DNA from: an uncultured Collinsella sp.
GTDB taxonomy: Bacteria; Actinomycetota; Coriobacteriia; Coriobacteriales; Coriobacteriaceae
NCBI GenBank assembly: GCA_958439425.1
Contig: CAUBVH010000002.1
Location: 62,001 to 126,000, forward strand
Direction of reading: 5' to 3'
Length of the DNA: 64,000 nucleotides
Made by a program: the position numbers and the translations under genes
Notes under the pieces: model-generated
What the model saw: the letters and a program-made list of their open reading frames with translations, nothing else
Told to the model about the DNA's origin: nothing
Databases searched by the model: none
Part shown: positions 51,143-57,997 of the stretch, one piece after another
How positions within the stretch are numbered: the stretch's first letter is position 1
Layout: each line of letters begins with the position of its first letter

Positions 51143-52051
51143 TTACTTGCGCATCAATCCGCCGCGCTCGTCGATGGCGTCCCAGAAGGCATCGGCAAAG
51201 CGGGGGTCGTTTGCAGCCATGAGGGCGTTAGTGGCCATCCAACCAGAGGGAGTGCCAGTGTCGTAGCCCGACAGCGGGTCGATGACGACGGCGTACATGG
51301 CCTCGCGGTCGAGCGAACGGGCCATGGCGTCGGTGAGCTGGATCTCGCCGCCCTTGCCGGCCTGCTGATCTGCCAGCAAGTCCATGACCAGCGGGCTCAG
51401 CAGGTAGCGACCGACGATGTACAGGTTGGACGGAGCAGCCTCGGGAGCGGGCTTCTCAACCAGACCGCCGATACGCCAGACAGCGCCCGGCTCGGCATCG
51501 GCAACGTCCTCGGCGCCCTCGAGCGAACCGACGCGCTCGCCGGCGATAACGCCGTAGCGGCTGACCTCCTCGGGAGCGCACGCGGCAACGGCGATAACCG
51601 AAGCGCCACCGTGCTCCTTGGAAACAGCGAGCATCTTGTCGCAGATGTCGCGGTTGGGCACAACGTAGTCGCCCAGAAGAACCAGGAAGTTCTCCCCTGC
51701 CACGGCGTCGGCAGCAGAGCGAATGGCGTGACCGAGGCCCTTGGGCTCGTACTGATAACGGAAGTCGACCGACATACCGCCCGCATGGGCGACAGCGTCG
51801 GCGTAGGCGTCCTTACCGCGCTCGCGCAGCAGGTTCTCGAGCGAACGGTCGGGCTGGAAGTAGTTCAGCAGCTCCGGCTTGCCGGGCGAGGTAACGATGA
51901 TGGCGTCGTCGACCTCCTCGGGGTCGAGCGCCTCCTCAACGACATACTGGATGACCGGCTTATCGAGAACCGGCAGCATCTCTTTTGGCGTGCACTTGGT
52001 GCCAGGCAGAAAACGCGTACCAAGACCGGCGGCGGGGATGATTGCCTTCAT
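51143..52051 (-). CDS. galU: UTP-glucose-1-phosphate uridylyltransferase
   Basis: Makes UDP-glucose for envelope polysaccharides and galactose use. The product has AIIPAAGLGTRFLPGTKCTPKEMLPVLDKP, the nucleotidyltransferase loop, and GGLVEKPAP and GGEIQLTDAM further on. The start could be the ATG at 52051 (302 residues) or a TTG at 52060 closer to GAAAGGA. It has its own terminator and sits alone between rplL and rpoB. Confidence 0.94.
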   Translation of the reverse strand: MKAIIPAAGLGTRFLPGTKCTPKEMLPVLDKPVIQYVVEEALDPEEVDDAIIVTSPGKPELLNYFQPDRSLENLLRERGKDAYADAVAHAGGMSVDFRYQYEPKGLGHAIRSAADAVAGENFLVLLGDYVVPNRDICDKMLAVSKEHGGASVIAVAACAPEEVSRYGVIAGERVGSLEGAEDVADAEPGAVWRIGGLVEKPAPEAAPSNLYIVGRYLLSPLVMDLLADQQAGKGGEIQLTDAMARSLDREAMYAVVIDPLSGYDTGTPSGWMATNALMAANDPRFADAFWDAIDERGGLMRK

Positions 52052-52304
52052 ATTATTCAAGGATCCTTTCGCAGGCGCAGGATGCGCCCTGTGCGTGCGG
52101 CACGGCGGCCGCAGACCAAATTGCGATACCGAAGTATCTTACCGCCGGGACCAGGCGCTACCGCTAGGCAAACGCCATTCTTCAGCAGGTCAACGCAAAT
52201 TATTGCTCGAACGGTGCAATTTTATCGCCCAACGGTAGTGACCCCAAAGCACTGCAAACGGCAGTAATTTGCATGCCGAGCCAGCAAAAAAGAGGGGTCA
52301 TAAC

Positions 52305-52337
52305 AAAAAAGACGGGGCTCGCAATGCGAACCCCGTC
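52305..52337 (-). terminator. Terminator after rplL
   Basis: The stem gacggggctcgc/gcgaaccccgtc with a 3-base loop (one G-T pair) is followed on the minus strand by TTTTTTG. It separates rplJL from galU. Confidence 0.9.
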
Positions 52338-52365
52338 TGCAAAGAAATCTGGCGAGAAAGCCTGA

Positions 52366-52743
52366 TTACTTGAGGGTGACAGCAGCGCCAGCAGCCTCGA
52401 GCTTCTCCTTGGCAGCCTCGGCGTCCTCCTTCTTGGCACCCTCGAGAACAGCCTTGGGAGCGCCCTCGACGACCTCCTTGGCCTCCTTCAGGCCAAGGTT
52501 GGTGAGCTCACGGACGGCCTTGATGACCTGGATCTTGTTGTCGCCGAAGCCCTCGAGCACGACGTCAAACTCGGTCTTCTCCTCGGCCTCAGCAGCGCCA
52601 GCAGCGGGAGCGGCGACAACAGCGGCAGGAGCAGCGGCGGAAACGCCGAAGGTGTCCTCGATAGCCTTGACGAGCTCGGAAGCCTCGAGAAGGGTCATTT
52701 CCTTAAGAGCATCGATGATCTCATCGGTGGTAAGCTTAGCCAT
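52366..52743 (-). CDS. rplL: 50S ribosomal protein L7/L12 (bL12)
   Basis: Stalk protein that recruits translation GTPases. The 125-residue product starts MAKLTTDEIIDALKEMTLLEA, has the Ala-rich hinge, and has the KTEFDVVLEGFGDNKIQVIK domain. The ATG at 52743 has GAAAGGA upstream; the longer frame is not supported. Two small GC-rich hairpins lie in the 102-base gap after rplJ and may set the L10:L12 ratio. Confidence 0.98.
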   Translation of the reverse strand: MAKLTTDEIIDALKEMTLLEASELVKAIEDTFGVSAAAPAAVVAAPAAGAAEAEEKTEFDVVLEGFGDNKIQVIKAVRELTNLGLKEAKEVVEGAPKAVLEGAKKEDAEAAKEKLEAAGAAVTLK

Positions 52744-52845
52744 TTCTAAGTCCTTTCGGTTTCCGTGTCTGTGCACGGAGATCAGTTAAAACACGGCGCG
52801 AATGCGCCAGGGGTGCGGCGTTGCCGCCGCGGGTGAAAACAGCGA

Positions 52846-53367
52846 CTAGGCTGCCTTCTGCTCGGAGACCTGCTGGATCGAACGAGCGAGACCAGAGGAA
52901 ACGCCGTTGACGCAGACAGCGATGTCGCGAGCGAAACCGGAGATGAGACCGGCGATCTGACCGAGAAGCTGATCCTTGGTGGGCAGCTCGGCGATAGCCT
53001 TAACATCATCAGCGGAAACGGCCTTGCCGTCGGAGATACCGCCCTTGATCTCAAGGACGCCCTTGGACTTAGCGGAGAAGTCCTTAAGGGCCTTAGCGGC
53101 CTCGACCGGCTCGGTCTCGTAGAACACATAAGCGACGGGGCCGGCGAGGATCTCGTCGAGCTCGGGCTGCTCCTGGTTCTTGAGAGCGATCTTGACCAGG
53201 TTGTTCTTGTAGACCTTCATCTCGGCGCCGCACTCGCGAAGCTGATGACGCAGCTCCTGAGCCTGCTTAACCGTCAGACCGTTGTAGTTGACGACGAACA
53301 GACCGGCGTTCTCGGCGATACGGGACTCGATCTCTGCAACCTTGTCGATTTTGTACTGCTGGGGCAT
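52846..53367 (-). CDS. rplJ: 50S ribosomal protein L10 (uL10)
   Basis: Base of the ribosomal stalk and autoregulator of its own mRNA. The 173-residue product starts MPQQYKIDKVAEIESRIAENAG and has the AGPVAYVFYETEPVEAAKAL segment; the C-terminal helices that bind L12 are present. It is preceded by a ~210-base leader with an attenuator-like structure. The AGGAGG site is strong. Confidence 0.98.
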   Translation of the reverse strand: MPQQYKIDKVAEIESRIAENAGLFVVNYNGLTVKQAQELRHQLRECGAEMKVYKNNLVKIALKNQEQPELDEILAGPVAYVFYETEPVEAAKALKDFSAKSKGVLEIKGGISDGKAVSADDVKAIAELPTKDQLLGQIAGLISGFARDIAVCVNGVSSGLARSIQQVSEQKAA

Positions 53368-53372
53368 GAATT

Positions 53373-53577
53373 ACACCTCCTCGAATTCTTTCCGGGCACG
53401 GTCCGCCACAAGAACGTGACGGGGGCATGTCCAAAAAGAAAGCCCCCGCGCTGCATGAGCGACGGGGGCGAGAAGACATATCTACTCGACCACCTCGGCT
53501 GGCGGGATATCCCATTAAGCTCGCGGGCAATGCCCGTTTGCACCGGCTGTCTCTGGCAGCGGATTCGTGCGTGAACC
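53373..53577 (-). ncRNA. L10 leader RNA with attenuator
   Basis: The leader begins at the promoter below and includes TAATGGGATATCCCGCC followed by GCCGAGGTGG, similar to the L10-binding leader of other bacteria. Further on, gcgggggc (around 53442-53448) can pair either with the upstream gcccccgtc (53461-53469) to make a hairpin followed by TTTCTTTTT, or with the downstream gcccccgtc (53418-53426). These mutually exclusive stems look like a terminator/antiterminator switch. Confidence 0.7.
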
Positions 53578-53583
53578 GAAAGT

Positions 53584-53612
53584 ATTATGGCGGGGACCCC
53601 GGCGTCGGTCAA
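53584..53612 (-). promoter_or_regulatory. Promoter of rplJ-rplL
   Basis: TTGACC (53607-53612) and CATAAT (53584-53589) are separated by 17 bases, about 217 bases before rplJ. The -35 lies inside the left end of the large inverted repeat. Confidence 0.75.
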
Positions 53613-53825
53613 CGGGAAACCGGGCTGCACACAATTCCACCATCCGGCCGCGCCGCCGAAGGCCAGGCGCAAGGTTTTCGCTCGGTCAGGTCCTGGGCTC
53701 GCACGAAGAGCACATTAAGTGCTCTTCGGCTCGTGCGGAATCTACGAAAACCTTGCGCCTGGCCTTCGGCGGCGCGGCCTGCGGTGACTTTGGGGCAGCC
53801 CGGTTTCCCGTTGGCCGGCGCCCCC
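53598..53825. repeat. Long (~225 bp) inverted repeat, MITE-like
   Basis: Arms of about 105 bases face each other around the centre attaa at 53714-53718. The outer parts (caacgggaaaccgggctg against cagcccggtttcccgttg), a 35-base middle block around ggccgcgccgccgaaggcc, and the innermost gaagagcac/gtgctcttc match almost perfectly. The sequences between them diverge. It codes for nothing convincing. It could be a miniature transposable element or a large cruciform. It carries the rplJ -35 at one end. Confidence 0.8.
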
Positions 53826-53872
53826 ACTCATAAGCCTTAAGTCGGTGGGCTGATATGTTGCGTCCCTGATGG

Positions 53873-55009
53873 CTACAAGGTTGAAAGGAAGGTGGACAGG
53901 CGGCGGAGGCCTTCGTCCAGGTCTTTATCGGAAACGCAATAGCTGAGGCGGACGTGGCCTTCGGTGCCGAAGCAGTCGCCCGGGACTAGGGCTACGTTGG
54001 CCTCTTTGATGGCTTTGATGCAGAAATCTTCGCTGGTTAGGCCAAATTGTTTGATGCTGGGGAAGGCGTAGAAGGCGCCGGCTGGTTCCACTACGTCGAG
54101 GCCCATGGCGCCTAAGGCTGCGAGCACGCTTTTGCGGCGGGCTCGGTAGACTTTGAGCATGGGGGTGGGGTCGACGGTGAGGGCTCGAGCTGCGGCGTCC
54201 ATTTCGAAGGAGACGGCACTCGATACTAGGTATTGGTGAGCCTTGGCGATCTCGGCGATGACGGGGGCTGCGGCGGCGAGCCAACCCAGGCGCCAGCCGG
54301 TCATGGCCCAGGGTTTGGAAAAGCTCTCGATGACCACCGTCTGATCGCGCAGCTCCGGGTGTCGCTGGGCAAAGCGTTCATAGCCATCCACATAGACGAG
54401 GCGGTTGTACACGTCGTCGCAGACCACGTAAATGCCCGCCTGCTCTGCCACGCGCGCTACGGCATCGAGCGACGCCGCATTGAGAATGCAGCCCGTGGGG
54501 TTGTTGGGCGAGCAGATGACTATAGCCTTCGTCGCCGGCGTCACGCAGGCGCGAAGCGCGTCCTCGTCAATCTGAAATTGTGCGGGCCCCGTATCTAAAA
54601 AGACCGCCTTGGCGTGGTTGGCCACGACGATGCTCTCGTACAGGCCAAAGGCCGGCGTGGGGATAATGACCTCGTCGCCGGGGTTGAGCATAGCCATGAA
54701 TGTTGCCGACAGAGCCTCGGTCGCGCCGTCGGTCAGGATGACCTCGTCGGCCGAAAACGCCAGACCCGCGTCCTCCATGTAGGCAGACAGCGCCTCGCGC
54801 AGGGCGGGGCGACCGTTGTTGGGCGGATAGTGCGTGTCGCCGCGGTCCAGCGAGGCAGTCACTTCGGCGCTAATCACATCGGGCGTGGGAAAATCGGGCT
54901 CGCCGAGCGCGAGCGCAATGCATCCTGGGTGCTGGGCAGCGAGCGCGTTAATCCGACGGATGCCGGAGGGCTTAAGCGTGGCAAGCGAGGTATTCATGGG
55001 CAGGCGCAT
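53873..55009 (-). CDS. PLP-dependent aminotransferase, class I/II (aspartate/aromatic type)
   Basis: A 378-residue aminotransferase. SFSKPWAMTGWRLGW holds the lysine that binds pyridoxal phosphate. ICSPNNPTGCIL and YVVCDDVYNRLVY are the family cofactor motifs. It probably acts on aspartate, alanine or aromatic amino acids, which the sequence does not settle. The ATG has GAAAGGA 6 bases upstream. It lies between the large inverted repeat and a divergent hypothetical gene. Confidence 0.88.
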   Translation of the reverse strand: MRLPMNTSLATLKPSGIRRINALAAQHPGCIALALGEPDFPTPDVISAEVTASLDRGDTHYPPNNGRPALREALSAYMEDAGLAFSADEVILTDGATEALSATFMAMLNPGDEVIIPTPAFGLYESIVVANHAKAVFLDTGPAQFQIDEDALRACVTPATKAIVICSPNNPTGCILNAASLDAVARVAEQAGIYVVCDDVYNRLVYVDGYERFAQRHPELRDQTVVIESFSKPWAMTGWRLGWLAAAAPVIAEIAKAHQYLVSSAVSFEMDAAARALTVDPTPMLKVYRARRKSVLAALGAMGLDVVEPAGAFYAFPSIKQFGLTSEDFCIKAIKEANVALVPGDCFGTEGHVRLSYCVSDKDLDEGLRRLSTFLSTL

Positions 55010-55102
55010 GGCGTTCCTTTCGTAAGGGTTGCACTAGGATAGCGCGGCAAGGCGCCGCCGAACGGTGTAACCTAAACGGAAACCAACCGGAAAGGAGGCG
55101 GC

Positions 55103-55765
55103 ATGGAGGCGACCGCACGCGGCGATGTGCCAAAAACGTTGCGAACCATTGCGTATATCAGCATTCCCGATAGCGCCGATCTTGAGTTTTTGCTCTGGGA
55201 CCTGCAGGATGCCATCGCCGCCTATGCACAGCTTTCTGGCACCGCGCTCCCCCGTCCGGTTGACTTGGAGGCGAATGATGCCGGCAGCGTTGCCGATGGC
55301 ATCGTGCTGGCCATTGAAGATGTGGCTGACGATGAGACGTTGACTGCTATCGAGCAGGCGCTTGAGCGCTTTGGCGGTACGGGAACGCGCGTCTATGCCG
55401 CGATTCGAGCCGCACAAGAGGGCACTGAGCAGGCGCGTGGGACCGCCGTTCGCCTGCACAAGGCATGTGAGCGCCATGACCAATTGTGGTGTGGCGGCGT
55501 TGCCATCTGCGCCGGCAGCGGCATCGCAGCGCTTCGCCATTCCCCGCGCATGGGACTCTTGCGGCGACCGTTTTCGGAGGCCATGGACAAGCTCGTGGGC
55601 GCCGTGCGCATGGGCTGCTCCGTCGAGCATGCACAGCGACTTGGCGGCGGCAATGCCGCCAACGTCGACGCCGACGGCATGGTTTGCGCCGAGCCAGCCG
55701 TGCCCGCGCCGATCTGGCGAGGCGTTCTGAAACGTCTGGGCGCCCACGCTCAAACAAAAATCTAA
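55103..55765 (+). CDS. Conserved-looking protein of unknown function
   Basis: A 220-residue soluble protein, with AAAGGAGG upstream of the ATG and coding bias like its neighbours. The N-terminal part (TLRTIAYISIPDSADLEFLLWDLQDAIAAYAQ) is alpha/beta. The segment WCGGVAICAGSGIAAL followed by MGLLRRPFSEAMDKLVGAVRMG faintly recalls the end of small flavin-dependent reductases, too weakly for a call. It is convergent with the glycosylase gene, one base apart. Confidence 0.6.
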   Translation: MEATARGDVPKTLRTIAYISIPDSADLEFLLWDLQDAIAAYAQLSGTALPRPVDLEANDAGSVADGIVLAIEDVADDETLTAIEQALERFGGTGTRVYAAIRAAQEGTEQARGTAVRLHKACERHDQLWCGGVAICAGSGIAALRHSPRMGLLRRPFSEAMDKLVGAVRMGCSVEHAQRLGGGNAANVDADGMVCAEPAVPAPIWRGVLKRLGAHAQTKI

Positions 55766-55766
55766 A

Positions 55767-56330
55767 TTAAATAACAGCCCAGTCAACGGCTTCGTGCCAA
55801 CGCTCGACAAGACGCTCCAGTCGCCAGGCGGCATTGGCAGGACTTGTCGAGGGCAGGACGACGGCGGGCAACCCCGTCCGATCTTGCAAGTAGCGTTTGT
55901 AGAGTCGCCCTGCCGTACCGCCGTTACAGACAACGACCTCGATCGGCGCGGCATCGGTAATGCGCTCGATATGTGCCGGCACAACGTTGCGAATGCTCGC
56001 GTCGCTCGAGCCCTTAATGTCGCAGCCCTCGATTGCATCCCACAGGGCCACGCCGCCGTTCAGCAGCATGGCCCGCTTGGCGGCAATGGAGGCATCGAGC
56101 GTCGCGGGCTCACCGCTTGCCAAAGGATCGCCCTCGTTGGGCGGCACAGGCACACCGAGGCACGCAGCCATCACACGCCAAAAGCGATTCTGAGGGTTGC
56201 CGTAATAAAAGGCATTTGCACGCGAGAGCACCGAGGGAAACGACCCCAGCACCAAAACGCGCGAGCGCTGGTCGAACACAGGCTCAAACCCATGCTCAAT
56301 ATGTTGATAGTCCTCGTCAGACACGGCCAT
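55767..56330 (-). CDS. DNA-deoxyinosine glycosylase (UDG superfamily family 6)
   Basis: Removes hypoxanthine (from deaminated adenine) from DNA. The 187-residue product has VLVLGSFPSVLSRANAFYYG and NPQNRFWRVMA, the first motif of the family, and LPSTSPANA as the second. It is a member of the uracil-DNA glycosylase superfamily with the HDG-type motif. It lies 3 bases downstream of the GH13 gene, so they share a transcript. Confidence 0.87.
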   Translation of the reverse strand: MAVSDEDYQHIEHGFEPVFDQRSRVLVLGSFPSVLSRANAFYYGNPQNRFWRVMAACLGVPVPPNEGDPLASGEPATLDASIAAKRAMLLNGGVALWDAIEGCDIKGSSDASIRNVVPAHIERITDAAPIEVVVCNGGTAGRLYKRYLQDRTGLPAVVLPSTSPANAAWRLERLVERWHEAVDWAVI

Positions 56331-56333
56331 GGG

Positions 56334-57710
56334 TTAGGCTCTCAACAGATAGCGCACCTCGTAGGGTGCAAGCTCAAGGGCACCCGTCAGCTCGACCGTG
56401 GGCGCATCGTCGGCAAGCAGGTCGACAAAGGACCCGTTGAGCTCGCCGGCGCCAAAGGCGTAAGGCTCGCCCACGGCGTTCACCGCCACGAGCACCGTCG
56501 CGTCATCACAGGCGCGCTCGAACAGCAGCTGCTTGTTCTGGATCACCACGTTGCGATAGGCACCATAGTTGAGGGCACGGGCCGCCGCGTCGTCTGCCGA
56601 GCGCAGGTGCGCGAGCTGCTTGATGAAGGCCGTCAGCTCGTTGGGCGCAGGCTCATCGAGCGCAGGTCGCAGCGCCCAGTCGCCATCGGGGCCACCCTTT
56701 TCGCCAGGAATCCCCCACTCGCTGCCATAGTAGACGCACGGAATGCCCGGCATGCCAAAGAGCATGCCATAAGCGGGGCGCAGACAGGACTTGTCGGTAA
56801 GGATGCTCGCCAGGCGCGGCACATCGTGGTTGTCGACAAACGACAGCAGATGCTTGCCGCGATAAATGCACCACGGGTCACCGCCAAACTGGCGATGCAG
56901 CGAGTGGGCGATCTCGAACATGTTGACCGAGTTAAAGCTGGAGTACAGGCCCTTGTAGCACTCGTAGTTGGTGCAGGAGTCAAGCATCTCGTCATTGACG
57001 ATCTGGTTGTAGTCGCCGTGGAGCGTCTCACCAATCAGCACAAAATCGGGCTTGAGCTCACGGGTAAAAGTATGCAGGCGGCGCATAAAATCGCGATCGA
57101 GCATATAGGCGACGTCCAAGCGCAGGCCGTCGATGCCAAAGCCCTCGGCCCAGCGACGCACGGACTCAAGCAGGTAATCGACCACGGCGGGGTTTTGCAA
57201 GTTGAGCTTCACAAGCTCAAAATGGCCTTCCCAGCCCTCGTACCAAAAGCCGTCGCCATAGCAGGAGTCGCCGTCAAAGCTAATGTGAAACCAGTCCTTG
57301 TAGGGCGAGTCCCACTTGCGCTCCTGAACATCGCGGAAGGCCCAAAAACCGCGACCGACATGGTTGAAGACGGCATCAAGCACCACACGGATGCCATGGG
57401 CATGCAGTGTCTCGCACACGGCGGCAAAGTCGGCATCCCCACCCAGGCGACGGTCGATATGGCGCAGGCTGCGCGTGTCGTAACCGTGACTGTCGGATTC
57501 GAGCGGCGGGTTAATGAGCACAGCACCGATGCCGAGCTCTTGCAGGTAGTCGGCCCATTGGGCAATCTTCATTATGGGCGCATCGGGGTTGGGCGCAGCG
57601 TTGGCAGCCTGGGCGAGTTCATCCTCGGCAACAGGGGCGGCGTTTTCGCGCGGAGCTCCGCAAAAGCCCAGCGGATAGATCTGATAGAACGTCGTCTCGT
57701 ATGCCCACAT
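56334..57710 (-). CDS. GH13 alpha-amylase-family glycoside hydrolase
   Basis: A 458-residue enzyme, intracellular (no signal peptide). Catalytic residues are visible: nucleophile Asp199 in DGLRLDVAY, acid/base Glu228 in LIGETLHGD, and Asp296 in FVDNHDVPR; the first conserved region is DAVFNH at 112-117. The short length and missing extra domains fit a cyclomaltodextrinase or similar maltooligosaccharide enzyme. The ATG at 57710 has GGGAGG upstream; a longer frame to 57734 is less likely. Confidence 0.9.
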   Translation of the reverse strand: MWAYETTFYQIYPLGFCGAPRENAAPVAEDELAQAANAAPNPDAPIMKIAQWADYLQELGIGAVLINPPLESDSHGYDTRSLRHIDRRLGGDADFAAVCETLHAHGIRVVLDAVFNHVGRGFWAFRDVQERKWDSPYKDWFHISFDGDSCYGDGFWYEGWEGHFELVKLNLQNPAVVDYLLESVRRWAEGFGIDGLRLDVAYMLDRDFMRRLHTFTRELKPDFVLIGETLHGDYNQIVNDEMLDSCTNYECYKGLYSSFNSVNMFEIAHSLHRQFGGDPWCIYRGKHLLSFVDNHDVPRLASILTDKSCLRPAYGMLFGMPGIPCVYYGSEWGIPGEKGGPDGDWALRPALDEPAPNELTAFIKQLAHLRSADDAAARALNYGAYRNVVIQNKQLLFERACDDATVLVAVNAVGEPYAFGAGELNGSFVDLLADDAPTVELTGALELAPYEVRYLLRA

Positions 57711-57734
57711 AGCAACCTCCCGGCAATCTTTCAC

Positions 57735-57997
57735 GCAACGCCATCCATTGTATGCCCAGCAGGGTAGCTAATTTGGGACGGGGCTGTTTTAGCTACCCCG
57801 ACCCTCTCCTAGGTTGTGATTAGGCGAAGGGCTGGGCGCGACGGATGGCTGGGAGCATTACGGCGATGGCGAGGATCTTGCCAAATAAATGGTACTGCCG
57901 AGATGCCGCTGAGCGAATAGAGAGGTGTCCGCACGGGCGGCTATCCTATGATTAAGGCATCATATTCCCACACCTGACCTACAAAGGTAGTTGAACG
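57735..57997. other. Spacer with hairpin and a possible gene remnant
   Basis: A perfect 10-bp inverted pair (gggtagctaa near 57762 and ttagctaccc near 57789) could be a terminator or element end. On the minus strand, from about 57885 to the stop at 57820, LFGKILAIAVMLPAIRRAQPFA reads like the last residues of a transport protein, but no upstream part is left. The promoter of the dynamin operon must lie here; no convincing one was found. Confidence 0.4.

Noticed and set aside
53609..53840. Short coding frames inside the long inverted repeat
   Set aside because: Nearly the same peptide appears on both strands because the DNA is palindromic; no start signals.
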